Assembly (NCBI GenBank): GCA_041687755.1 | Contig: JBDNJM010000022.1 | Coordinates: 1-38,688, forward strand | From: JBDNJM01 sp041687755 | Lineage (GTDB): Bacteria; Planctomycetota; UBA1135; GCA-002686595 | Direction of reading: 5' to 3' | DNA: 38,688 nt | Shown: piece after piece, positions 26,229 through 34,023 of the stretch | Layout of the letters: each line of letters opens with the position of its first letter | Numbering within the stretch: the first letter of the stretch is position 1 | Translations under genes and position numbers: made by a program | Notes under the pieces: model-generated | The model's input: the letters and a program-made list of their open reading frames with translations, nothing else | Told to the model about the DNA's origin: nothing | The model's database searches: none

Positions 26229-27713
26229 TTAGAAGTCGCTCGTGATGCGGCGAGCGCGGTCGATCCAGCCGGCGCGGCTGCCCGCGTCCGGCTGCAGGGC
26301 GCGTCGGCGGGCGAGATGCCAGCGATGGACGCAGGCCGCGGCGGCCGCGACGGCCCCGAGATTGCGCGAGTCCTGCTTCAGATCGAGGCTCTCCAGGAAG
26401 TGCGTGTCGTAGTCGCCGTCGATGAACGGCTTCTCGTTCAGCACGCGCAGGGCCGCGGGCGCACCGGTCGAGATCCCGCCGACGTTCAGTTCCTCGAGCG
26501 CGCGGCGCATGCGCCGGATCGCGGTGTCCCGGTCGGGGCCCCACACGATCAGCTTGGCCAGCATGGGGTCGTAGTTCAGGCCAACCTCGAGGCCCGGGTA
26601 CAGGGCCGAGTCGAGCCGCACCCAGGGACCGCCGGGGAAGCGCAGGTTGCCGATCGTGCCCGTCGAGGGCAGAAAGTTGTTCGTCGGGTCCTCGGCGTTG
26701 ATACGCACCTCGATCGACCAGCCGGTCATCTTGACGTCGTCCTGGGTGTAGCCCAGCTTCTCGCCGTAAGCGACGCGCAGCTGATCGCGCACGAGGTCAC
26801 GCCCCGTCACCATTTCGGTGATCGGGTGCTCGACCTGCAGGCGCGTGTTCATCTCGAGGAAGAAGAACTCACCCTTGGAGACAAGAAATTCGACCGTGCC
26901 CGCGCCGCGGTATCCGACGGCCTGGGCCGCGTCGATCGCGGCCTTGCCCATCGCGGCGCGCATTTCCGGCGTCACGATCGGCGAGGGACATTCCTCCACG
27001 AGCTTCTGGTGCCGACGCTGAATCGAGCACTCGCGCTCGCCCAAGTGCACGCCGTTGCCGTGGCGATCGAACATCACTTGGATCTCGATATGGCGCGGCT
27101 TCTCGAGGTAGCGCTCCGGGTACATGCGCCCGTCGCCGAACGAAGTCAGCGCCTCCGCCGAAGCATTGCGGAACGCGGCTTCCATTTCGGACTCCTCGCG
27201 TACGATTCGAATGCCCTTGCCGCCGCCGCCGGCCGAAGCCTTGAGCGCGATCGGATACCCGATTTCGTTCGCAGCGGCGATCGATTCCGCGACGTCTGCG
27301 ACCGGCTCCGACAGGCCCGGAACGATCGGCACGCCCGCCTTGCCCATCAGCTGCCGGGACCCAATTTTGTCGCCCATCGCGACGATCGCGTCCGCCGGCG
27401 GCCCAATCCAGACCAGCCCGGCGGCCTCGACCCTGCGAGCAAAGTCGGCGTTCTCGCTGAGGAAGCCGTAGCCGGGGTGAATCGCCTCGGCGCCGGTCTC
27501 CTTCGCGGCCCGCAGCACCTTCTCCACGTCGAGGTAGCTCTCGGCCGGCGTCTTGCCGCCCAAGGGATACGCCAGCTCGGCGAACCGCGTGTGCAGCGAG
27601 GAGGCGTCGGGCTCGGAGTAGATGGCGACGCACTCGACGTCCATCTCCCGAGCCGTGCGAATGACCCGCAGGGCGATCTCGCCCCGGTTGGCGATCAGGA
27701 TGCGCTTGAACAT
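26229..27713 (-). CDS. accC: biotin carboxylase subunit of acetyl/propionyl-CoA carboxylase
   Basis: The 494-residue protein is a biotin carboxylase: ATP-dependent carboxylation of the biotin on the carrier protein. It shows the N-terminal FKRILIANRGEIALR, the ATP-grasp Gly loop ASAGGGGKGIR, HIEIQVMFDRHGN, ERECSIQRRHQK, the active-site LEMNTRLQVEHPITE and the C-terminal lid. The ATG at 27713 gives the canonical start; the frame is open upstream to 27824, but those residues are unlike the family and run through an attenuator-like hairpin. A C-terminal Ala/Arg-rich tail of about 45 residues goes beyond the minimal AccC. With the beta subunit and epimerase next door, propionyl-CoA is the likelier substrate of the complex, but acetyl-CoA is not excluded. 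Confidence 0.96.
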   Translation of the reverse strand: MFKRILIANRGEIALRVIRTAREMDVECVAIYSEPDASSLHTRFAELAYPLGGKTPAESYLDVEKVLRAAKETGAEAIHPGYGFLSENADFARRVEAAGLVWIGPPADAIVAMGDKIGSRQLMGKAGVPIVPGLSEPVADVAESIAAANEIGYPIALKASAGGGGKGIRIVREESEMEAAFRNASAEALTSFGDGRMYPERYLEKPRHIEIQVMFDRHGNGVHLGERECSIQRRHQKLVEECPSPIVTPEMRAAMGKAAIDAAQAVGYRGAGTVEFLVSKGEFFFLEMNTRLQVEHPITEMVTGRDLVRDQLRVAYGEKLGYTQDDVKMTGWSIEVRINAEDPTNNFLPSTGTIGNLRFPGGPWVRLDSALYPGLEVGLNYDPMLAKLIVWGPDRDTAIRRMRRALEELNVGGISTGAPAALRVLNEKPFIDGDYDTHFLESLDLKQDSRNLGAVAAAAACVHRWHLARRRALQPDAGSRAGWIDRARRITSDF

Positions 27714-27825
27714 GTGGAAGAGTTGAGAGAGGGCTCGACAGGCCGCAAGGCCCGCCGTGGAGAGTGAGGCGGCAGCTGCAAAATCGAGGAAGAGACCGAA
27801 GACCCGCCGAGAGAAGTACCGCAAA

Positions 27826-27843
27826 AGCCCCCGCTATGGGGCT
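27826..27843 (-). terminator. intrinsic-terminator-like hairpin in the accC leader
   Basis: Read on the minus strand, AGCCCC (27843-27838) pairs with GGGGCT (27831-27826) around a six-base loop, and the run TTTT directly follows. This is the clearest Rho-independent terminator shape in the window. Lying about 110 bases before the accC start, it could end transcripts from the repeat region or act as an attenuator; a nearby CAGCG/CGCTG pair could form an alternative structure. Confidence 0.55.
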
Positions 27844-27925
27844 CGCAGCGAAGGGCTCGCGCTGAGTAGCTTCGCCGTGAAGCACTCAAGGTCAGTCGTC
27901 CCAGCGAAAGGGCCCCCCAGGAGCC

Positions 27926-27953
27926 CTGACCAGCATCGTTGTCCGATGGTCAG
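27926..27953. other. small hairpin beside the repeat array
   Basis: CTGAC plus CATCG pair with CGATG plus GTCAG across a 3-base bulge and a TTGTC loop. It lies between the 42-bp repeats and the accC leader hairpin. Its role is unknown. Confidence 0.4.
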
Positions 27954-27980
27954 GTCAGAGCCGAGCAGCAAAGTGCCCAA

Positions 27981-28316
27981 GTGATGTCATCGGCGTCAGC
28001 TGTTGAATCGAAAAACACTTGCGTGATGTCAACGGCGCCAGCTGTTGAATCGAAAAACACTTGCGTGATGTCAACGGCGTCAGCTGTTGAAGCGAATAAC
28101 ACTTGCGTGATGTCAACGGCGTCAGCTGTTGAAGCGAAAAACACTTGCGTGATGTCAACGGCGTCAGCTGTTGAAGCGAAAAACACTTGCGTGATGTCAA
28201 CGGCGCCAGCTGTTGAAGCGAAAAACACTTGCGTGATGTCAACGGCGCCAGCTGTTGAAGCGAAAAACACTTGCGTGATGTCAACGGCGCCAGCTGTTGA
28301 ATCGAAAAACACTTGT
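27981..28316. repeat. eight tandem 42-bp repeats (minisatellite)
   Basis: Eight head-to-tail copies start at 27981, 28023, 28065, 28107, 28149, 28191, 28233 and 28275. Each begins GTGATGTCA and ends AACACTTGC (the last copy ends TTG). Copies differ only at unit positions 10, 17, 28 and 33. Each unit contains TCAAC and GTTGA separated by 10 bases, able to form a small stem. The unit is about half G+C, clearly below its surroundings. There are no unique spacers, so it is not a CRISPR. The unit is three-divisible and open on both strands, giving repeats of 14 residues, but no start signal or codon bias supports a protein. Confidence 0.95.
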
Positions 28317-28343
28317 GATCGGCGCGCTACGCGCGCAAATCAC
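28315..28343 (-). terminator. hairpin over the carboxylase beta stop codon
   Basis: GTGAT and GCGCGC (28315-28327) pair with GCGCGC and ATCAC (28331-28343) around a 3-base loop with a 2x2 mismatch. One arm contains the TGA of the beta-subunit gene. No U run follows on the minus strand; instead the 42-bp repeats begin. Confidence 0.4.
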
Positions 28344-29926
28344 AACGGGATGCACCCGTGCTTGCGCTTCGGACGGGTCTCGTGCTTCGATTTGAACAGC
28401 TCGAGCGCACGAATCACCATCGGGCGCGTCGCGTTAGCCTCGATCACGTCGTCGATGAAGCCGCGCGCCGCCGCGCGGTACGGGTTGTTGAACTTCTCCT
28501 CGTACTCCGCGGCCTTCGCGGCCTCGGTCCCGGCCGGATCGTCGGAGGCCTGAATCTCGCGGCGGTGGATGATCTTGGCCGCGCCCGCCGCACCCATCAC
28601 CGCGATCTGCGCGCCCGGCCAGGCCAGGTTGAGGTCGGCGCGGATGTGCTTGCTGGCCATCACGTCGTACGCGCCGCCGTAGGCCTTGCGCGTGATCACG
28701 GTGATCTTCGGCACGGTCGCCTCGCAGTAGGCGTACAGCAGCTTGGCGCCGTGAAGAATGATCCCGCCGTACTCCTGCTCGGTGCCGGGCAGGAACCCGG
28801 GCACGTCCTCGAAGGTCACGATCGGGATGTTGTAGGCGTCGCAGAAGCGGATGAAGCGCGCGCCCTTGATTGAGGCCGCGATGTCGAGGCAGCCAGCGAG
28901 CACCGCCGGCTGATTCGCGACGATGCCGACGACGTGGCCGCCCATGCGCGCAAAGCCCACCAGCATGTTCATCGCGTAGCCGTCGAGCACCGACATGAAC
29001 GAGCCCTGGTCCACGACCAGCTCGAGCACTTTGTTCATGTCGTAAGGCTTCGAGGGATCGGCCGGCACGATCTCGTCCAATGCCTGCTCGCGGCGATCCA
29101 CCGGATCGTCGGTCGGCACGAAGGGTGCGCCCTCGCCGTTGTTCAGCGGCAGGTAGCTCATCAGGCGCCGCACGAGCTGCATGCAGCTCTTGTCGTCGCT
29201 GCTGACGAAGTGCGCGACGCCAGACTTCGAGGCGTGCACGGCCGCGCCGCCCAGCTCCTCGCTGGTGACAACCTCGTGGGTCACCGTCTTGACCACGTCG
29301 GGCCCGGTGATGTGCATGAACGAGGTGCCCTCGACCATGCAGATAAAGTCGGTGATCGCGGGGCTGTAGACCGCGCCGCCGGCGCACGGCCCCAGGATGG
29401 CGGAGATCTGCGGCACGACGCCCGAGGCCTGGGTGTTGCGCCAGAAGATCTCGGCGTAGCCGCCGAGGCTCTGCACGCCCTCCTGGATGCGGGCACCGCC
29501 CGAGTCGTTGAGTCCGATCACCGGCACGCCAACCTTCAAGGCCATGTCCATGACCTTGCAGATCTTCTCCGCGTTGGTCTCGGAGAGCGAGCCACCGAAG
29601 ACGGTGAAGTCCTGGCTGTAGAGGTACATCGGGCGCCCGTCGATCAGCGCGTGCCCCGTCACGACCCCGTCACCCAGGATCTGCTGATCCTGCATGTTGA
29701 AGTCGTTGCAGCGGTGCGTGACGAAGCGGTCGATTTCCTGGAACGAGCCTTCGTCCACGAGGAACTCGATCCGCTCGCGCGCGGTCAGCTTGCCCTTGGC
29801 GTGCTGGGCGGCGATGCGTTGCTCGCCACCGCCCTCAAGGGTTTTCTCGCGCATCTGGCGCAAGCGCTCCAACGGATCTTGAGAGGCCGGCTTGGCGGCG
29901 GCTTCGGGCGGGGTCTTGGTGCTCAT
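28340..29926 (-). CDS. pccB: acyl-CoA carboxylase, carboxyltransferase (beta) subunit, propionyl-CoA type
   Basis: The 528-residue protein is a full-length carboxyltransferase of the PccB family. It moves the carboxyl group from biotin to an acyl-CoA. Signatures are GKLTARERIEFLVDEGSF, the first oxyanion hole in GVPVIGLNDSGGARIQEGV, GPCAGGAVYSPA, and the second in IVTFEDVPGFLPGTEQEYGG and ITRKAYGGAYDVM. A 'GPDVVKTVTHEVV' block is typical of propionyl/acyl-CoA rather than acetyl-CoA carboxylases, and the epimerase upstream supports propionyl-CoA. The ATG at 29926 is the natural start; no Shine-Dalgarno is present. It follows the epimerase gene by 243 bases of hairpin-rich leader and precedes the 42-bp repeat array. 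Confidence 0.96.
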   Translation of the reverse strand: MSTKTPPEAAAKPASQDPLERLRQMREKTLEGGGEQRIAAQHAKGKLTARERIEFLVDEGSFQEIDRFVTHRCNDFNMQDQQILGDGVVTGHALIDGRPMYLYSQDFTVFGGSLSETNAEKICKVMDMALKVGVPVIGLNDSGGARIQEGVQSLGGYAEIFWRNTQASGVVPQISAILGPCAGGAVYSPAITDFICMVEGTSFMHITGPDVVKTVTHEVVTSEELGGAAVHASKSGVAHFVSSDDKSCMQLVRRLMSYLPLNNGEGAPFVPTDDPVDRREQALDEIVPADPSKPYDMNKVLELVVDQGSFMSVLDGYAMNMLVGFARMGGHVVGIVANQPAVLAGCLDIAASIKGARFIRFCDAYNIPIVTFEDVPGFLPGTEQEYGGIILHGAKLLYAYCEATVPKITVITRKAYGGAYDVMASKHIRADLNLAWPGAQIAVMGAAGAAKIIHRREIQASDDPAGTEAAKAAEYEEKFNNPYRAAARGFIDDVIEANATRPMVIRALELFKSKHETRPKRKHGCIPL

Positions 29927-30173
29927 GCGGGCGGCGGGTCCGGGAGGCAGGAGGGAGGGGGGTCTGGGGAGCTCGCGCGTTGCAACGCAAGGGCTCCAGC
30001 AGTGTTGGTTCGGCGCAAGCGCCGAACGCTAGACAGAGTTAAGAGGCTGTGAATCATTCCGCCTGGCGGAATCGGTGAACCTTGCTTGGGCGCCAGCGGC
30101 TTTCGCCGATGGGCCAAGAGACACCTGAGAGGCACTTCGCTTGGGCAGCTTCATCTTGTCCACGGCCTCTCAG
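29927..30173 (-). promoter_or_regulatory. hairpin-rich leader before pccB
   Basis: Five inverted repeats follow one another on the minus strand: 9-bp arms at 30173-30165/30133-30125 overlapping the epimerase stop; 30117-30086 with a CGGC-GAAA-GCCG tip (GNRA-type loop); 30072-30056 (8 bp); 30027-30008 (9 bp, GTTCGGCGC arms); and the palindrome 29988-29977. The first may end the epimerase transcript. The rest would form the 5' leader of a pccB mRNA. I do not recognise a known riboswitch class. Confidence 0.35.
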
Positions 30174-30625
30174 TTAGATTCGGCGGGCTGCTGGACCAGT
30201 TCGGTCAGCACGCCGCCGGTGCTCTTGGGGTGCACGAACGCGATGCGCGTGCCGTGGGCGCCGGGACGCGGGGCCTCGTCGATCATGCGGAAGCCGGCGG
30301 CCATCAGGCGCTCGATGGCTTCGGCGACATCCGCGACGCGGTAGGCGAGGTGGTGCAGTCCCCCACCGCGCTGCTCGAGGAACTTGGTCACGGGCGAATC
30401 GTCCGAGGCCGGCTCGACCAACTCGATGCGCTGCGGTCCGGCCTGCAGGCAGAGCACGTTGACCTTCTGGTCCGCGACGTGCTCGATCTCGCTGGGCGTC
30501 ATGCCGAGCGGGCCCTCGTAGGCCTTGCGCGCTTCGGCGATCGAGGCCACGACGATGGCGACGTGGTCGAGATCGGTCACCAGATCGGCGGGCAGCTGGC
30601 GCTCGGCGGGCGTGGAGTGGCTCAT
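30170..30625 (-). CDS. mce: methylmalonyl-CoA epimerase
   Basis: The 151-residue protein is a glyoxalase/VOC-fold epimerase that interconverts (S)- and (R)-methylmalonyl-CoA, linking propionyl-CoA carboxylase to the B12-dependent mutase. Two beta-alpha-beta modules are visible; His21 (LDHVAIVV), His91 (GGGLHHLAYRV) and Glu142 (GGVLTELVQ) are the conserved metal ligands, and PQRIELVEP and PVTKFLEQRGGG match the family. Length is normal. The mutase itself is not in this window. It lies in the same direction as pccB and downstream of rluA by 59 bases, so a transcript starting before rluA could include it. Confidence 0.95.
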   Translation of the reverse strand: MSHSTPAERQLPADLVTDLDHVAIVVASIAEARKAYEGPLGMTPSEIEHVADQKVNVLCLQAGPQRIELVEPASDDSPVTKFLEQRGGGLHHLAYRVADVAEAIERLMAAGFRMIDEAPRPGAHGTRIAFVHPKSTGGVLTELVQQPAESN

Positions 30626-30684
30626 GAGTTCGAGGGGGTCCGCAGGGGCGGGCCCTGCGAACGCGTCGCAGGACCGCCAGGATT

Positions 30685-31695
30685 CTACTTCTGGGGGGCT
30701 TCGGTTGCCCGCTTCGCCTCGCGCAGCCAGTCGAGCAGGCGCTGGAGGTCCGCCGCGAGCGGGGCCTCGAATTCCACGCGCTGCCCCGAACCCGGATGCA
30801 CGAAAGAGAGTTCGCTGGCGTGCAGGAACTGGCGCCCGCTGAGCGGACAGCCCGCGCCGAGACCCTGCTTGACCGCGGTCCGCACTGCCCCCCGCCCGCG
30901 GTACAGGGTGTCCTCGACGATCGGCAGCCCGATCGACTCGAGGTGCACTCGAATTTGGTGCGTCCGTCCGGTTCGCGGCTCGACATCGAGCAGCGTGGAG
31001 CGCTCGAAGCGCTCGACGACGCGGTAGAAGGTCTCAGACTCCCGGCCCTGGCCCTCCTCGTCGGTTGCGTGCATGCGCTCCGGCGAACGCTCCGAGCGCA
31101 TGATGCTGCTCTCGATCCAGTCCGACTCGAAGCGCGGCGACCCGTGGCACAGGGCGGTGTAGCGCTTTTTGACCTTCCGCTCGCGGAATTGCTCCATCAG
31201 CGCCTCCGCCGCGGCCTCGGTCTTCGCGATCACGATCACGCCGGAGGTCTGGGCGTCCAGCCGGTGGACGATGCCAGCGCGATCCTCGCCCTGCACCGAC
31301 GGCAGCTCGCCGAAGCGCTCCGCCGCCAGATCGGCCAGGGTCTCGCCGCCGTGCCCCGGACCGGAGTGCACCAGCAAGCCGGCCGGCTTATTGACCACGG
31401 CGAGCTGCTCGTCCTCGTACAGGACGTCCAGAGCGGCCGCCCGCTCGGGGTCCACGGTGAAGACGACCTTCTCCGGAGGCTCACAGACCAGCTCCTGGCC
31501 CTCCTCCAGCGCCACCCCTAGCTTGGCCGGCCGGGCGCCGTCCAGCAGGACGAGCCCGTCCTTGATCCACCCCTGGAGGCGGGTCCGGGAGACCTCGGGG
31601 TACAAATCCGACAGGGCTCGGTCGAGCCGCAGGCCGCTCCATTCAGGCGGAACACGGAGCGTCCGCGGCGGTAGGTCGTGGCCTTGGGATGACAT
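30685..31695 (-). CDS. RluA-family 23S rRNA/tRNA pseudouridine synthase
   Basis: The 336-residue protein has an N-terminal S4 RNA-binding domain (about 13-70, LRLDRALSDLYPEVSR) and an RluA catalytic domain with the nucleophile Asp147 in HRLDAQTSG. VVNKPAGLLVHSGPG and GRTHQIRVHLESIGLPIVED confirm the family. It isomerises uridine to pseudouridine in RNA, most likely the RluD-type 23S rRNA site given the S4 domain. The ATG at 31695 (MSSQGHDLPP) is preferred to the upstream ATG at 31764, whose extension does not look like the family and overlaps the divergent promoter region. It is divergent from the SUMF1-like gene. Confidence 0.93.
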   Translation of the reverse strand: MSSQGHDLPPRTLRVPPEWSGLRLDRALSDLYPEVSRTRLQGWIKDGLVLLDGARPAKLGVALEEGQELVCEPPEKVVFTVDPERAAALDVLYEDEQLAVVNKPAGLLVHSGPGHGGETLADLAAERFGELPSVQGEDRAGIVHRLDAQTSGVIVIAKTEAAAEALMEQFRERKVKKRYTALCHGSPRFESDWIESSIMRSERSPERMHATDEEGQGRESETFYRVVERFERSTLLDVEPRTGRTHQIRVHLESIGLPIVEDTLYRGRGAVRTAVKQGLGAGCPLSGRQFLHASELSFVHPGSGQRVEFEAPLAADLQRLLDWLREAKRATEAPQK

Positions 31696-31778
31696 AGGGC
31701 TAACCAGTAGGTCTAGGGAGGGGGCCGACCCCCATCCGGCACTTTGACGAGTCAGATGCGACATCGCCGGGGGCGAGC

Positions 31779-31784
31779 TAGTAT
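31779..31784 (+). promoter_or_regulatory. candidate promoter hexamer in the rluA / SUMF1 divergent spacer
   Basis: TAGTAT at 31779-31784 reads as ATACTA on the other strand, so it could serve either gene. TTGACG lies at 31744-31749, but the spacing to TAGTAT is too long for a standard promoter. Confidence 0.2.
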
Positions 31785-31941
31785 GCCGCGGCCGTCGCGC
31801 TTGCCCAGACCGTTACGTACAGCGCTCCGGCGGATAGAGCCCCCGATCCACGAGCGGTTGCTGCCTGCCCGTGCTGATACGACTCCCCCCCCACCGCCGG
31901 CCCAGCCTGCGGCCGCTAAGAAACCCCAGTTTCAACCGTCC

Positions 31942-33747
31942 ATGGTGCCCATGACCCGTCTCGGACCCCTCATCGGGAGCCTGCCGATCCTCGGCCTGCT
32001 CACCGCAGGAGCCCTGCCCCTCGCGCCGACCTCGACCGCGCCCCTCCGCATCACCGTCCCGGGTGATGCCGATACCGATGCGGCGAAGGCGCCGCCCGGC
32101 ATGGTCATGGTGACCGCCGGCGACGTGCTCCCCGGCGCGGACGTCGACGAGATCCTCGAGCTCGCCGCCGCGAACTCCAAACTGAAGCGCGCCGTCGCTG
32201 CTGAGCACGGCGACAAGAAGGTTCAGGTTCCCACTTTCTACATCCAGGCCACCGAGGTCACGAACGAGCAATACGTCGAGTTCGTCAAGGCGACCGAGCA
32301 CCAGCCTCCGATCTACTGGGCTGCCGACGCGCTCGCCCAGGCCAACCAGGTGTTCACCAAGGAGCAGGCCAAGCTTCGCCATGCGGAGCGCGAGGCCGGC
32401 AACAAGAACCCCGAACGCAAGATCTTCGACGAGTTCTTGTGGTGGAGGATCAATTGGGAGGGCGCCGAATGGCAACTGCCCGAGGGCACGGAATCGCTAC
32501 CAGTGACGATGGTCAGCTTCCGCGACGCCGAGGCCTACTGCACCTGGGCAGGCCTGCGCCTGCCGAGCGAGTTCGAGTGGCTCGCGGCCGCCAAGCGCGG
32601 CAAGGACGGCCAGCGTTTCCCGTGGGGCGACGAGTGGGACGACACCAAGGCGGTCACCTCGTCGATGCGCCCGCGCTCTGAGGCGTCGCCGGTCGGCAGC
32701 ATGCCGGAAGGCGCAGCGCTGCACGGCACCGCGCAGGTCTTCGACCTCTCCGGCAACGTCTGGGAGTGGACCTCCTCTTACCTCGAACCGCTTCCTGGCT
32801 ACGACGCCAAGGAACTGGTGCTGCAGACCGGCACCGGCCGCAATAAGCGCAAGACCAACCTGGTCGCCCGCTTCGACAACGACGAGAACGTCGTCAAGGG
32901 CGGCTCGTTCGGCAACGACGACATCGCGGCCCGCACGACCACCCGGCAGGGCCAACAGCGCAGCCAACAGCTCGAGCTGCTCGGGTTCCGCACCGCGGCC
33001 GACCTCGTGACCGGCACGACCTTCGCGCGAAACCTGGACGAGAATCTCTCCAACGCCCTGCGTCCCGGCGGCTCCCTCGCTCCGGACTTCGCGCTGGTGC
33101 GCGATCGCTACGAGGCCCATGCCGGCTCCATCGAGGTTCCCGGCTATCAAGTCATCACCGACTACAGTTACATCGCCTTCGTGCCGGTCGCGGAGATCGA
33201 GACCCGCAGCGCGAACGACCTGACCAAGGAGACCGTCAAGGAAGGGCCGCGTGGCCTAGGCATCTTCTCGACCAGCGTCGAGATCCTTGAGCCCGCCCTT
33301 GCGCCCGGCACCTACATGGTCGCCTACCGCGGCCCCGGCAAGGAACGCTCCAAACGCGACAAGGACGAGGACGAGCCCGAGGACGGCAACGAGGTCGGCG
33401 CCCGCGACGCCAACAAGGTTCAGGACGAGGAGGACGCCGCCGACAGCGGCGAGCCCTTCGATCTGACCGTGGCTAACCTGATCTTCTACAACGAGACCGC
33501 GGACATCGTCGGCGTGATCCAGATCGAAGAGCTCGACGCCGACAAGCTGGAGCGCGGCATCGACCCGCGCGGCAGCCTTGTGATCCAACCCTGGGTCGAG
33601 CCGCGCAAGCCGGACCCGGAACTTGTCCCGGTGGACACGCTCATGTTCGATTCGTTCATCCCGTCGGGGCGCAGGGGCTACGTGTTCAAGACGCCGATCA
33701 ACCTAAAGGTCGCCAAGGACGCGATCGACCGCACCTGGCGCGAGTAG
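31942..33747 (+). CDS. secreted SUMF1/FGE-like protein with extra C-terminal domain
   Basis: The 601-residue product starts with a signal peptide (MVPMTRLGPLIGSLPILG). Residues 60-360 form a formylglycine-generating-enzyme-like (SUMF1) domain: PGMVMVTAGD, FYIQATEVTNEQYVEFV, PVTMVSFRDAEAYCTWAG, LRLPSEFEWLAAAKRG, RFPWGDEWDD, LSGNVWEWTSS and VVKGGSF. The two active-site cysteines of true sulfatase-modifying enzymes are missing (ARTTTRQGQQ and LGFRTAAD), so it is probably a binding or structural member. About 200 more residues follow, with an acidic, Lys/Asp/Glu-rich linker (DKDEDEPEDGNEVG) and a beta-rich end; I do not recognise that domain. The ATG at 31942 precedes the signal; another ATG is at 31951. 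A decayed copy lies downstream, and a strong hairpin follows. Confidence 0.9.
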   Translation: MVPMTRLGPLIGSLPILGLLTAGALPLAPTSTAPLRITVPGDADTDAAKAPPGMVMVTAGDVLPGADVDEILELAAANSKLKRAVAAEHGDKKVQVPTFYIQATEVTNEQYVEFVKATEHQPPIYWAADALAQANQVFTKEQAKLRHAEREAGNKNPERKIFDEFLWWRINWEGAEWQLPEGTESLPVTMVSFRDAEAYCTWAGLRLPSEFEWLAAAKRGKDGQRFPWGDEWDDTKAVTSSMRPRSEASPVGSMPEGAALHGTAQVFDLSGNVWEWTSSYLEPLPGYDAKELVLQTGTGRNKRKTNLVARFDNDENVVKGGSFGNDDIAARTTTRQGQQRSQQLELLGFRTAADLVTGTTFARNLDENLSNALRPGGSLAPDFALVRDRYEAHAGSIEVPGYQVITDYSYIAFVPVAEIETRSANDLTKETVKEGPRGLGIFSTSVEILEPALAPGTYMVAYRGPGKERSKRDKDEDEPEDGNEVGARDANKVQDEEDAADSGEPFDLTVANLIFYNETADIVGVIQIEELDADKLERGIDPRGSLVIQPWVEPRKPDPELVPVDTLMFDSFIPSGRRGYVFKTPINLKVAKDAIDRTWRE

Positions 33748-33787
33748 AGCCCAACGCCTGGAGCGGTGCCGCGCGCGCCGCTCACCG

Positions 33788-33828
33788 AGAACGCCCGCTG
33801 TTCGGCCCTGCCGGACAGCGGGCGTTCT
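33788..33828 (+). terminator. strong hairpin after the SUMF1-like gene
   Basis: Perfect 14-base arms (33788-33801, 33815-33828) close a loop with an inner CGGC/GCCG pair. It starts 41 bases past the stop and is followed by GCGTTTG. It is a likely terminator. Confidence 0.6.
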
Positions 33829-34023
33829 GCGTTTGCGGGACTCCTAGGCACCGGCACCCCAGCGCTACCCGGGAGCCCCCTAGGCCAGGGCCCGCTAGGG
33901 CAGGCCCCGCCTGTTAGGTGGCGCGGGCGGGTCGGTAGGCCCAGCGACGCGCCGGAACCTACCCCAACGCGTGCTCCTCGCCCGACCGCCGCCCCGCGCA
34001 GCCGCGCTCCGCCCTTGCCGCCC

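Larger units (their letters stand above)
27714..28339. other. 626-base spacer between the carboxylase beta and biotin carboxylase genes
   Basis: No convincing gene lies here. In minus-strand order it holds a hairpin at the beta-gene stop, eight 42-bp tandem repeats, a small hairpin at 27926-27953, and a hairpin with a U run about 110 bases before accC. Long open frames through the repeats arise because the unit is a multiple of three without stops. Confidence 0.6.

Noticed and set aside
27981..28316. CRISPR array
   Set aside because: The whole 42-base unit repeats head to tail; there are no unique spacers and no cas genes.
27939..28553. Repeat-containing protein encoded by the 42-bp array
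   Set aside because: Frames on both strands are open only because the unit is a multiple of three without stops. The plus frame runs on antisense into pccB, and no start signal is seen.
29927..30173. Known cobalamin or other riboswitch before pccB
   Set aside because: I see no conserved B12-box or other class-defining core, only a chain of simple stems.
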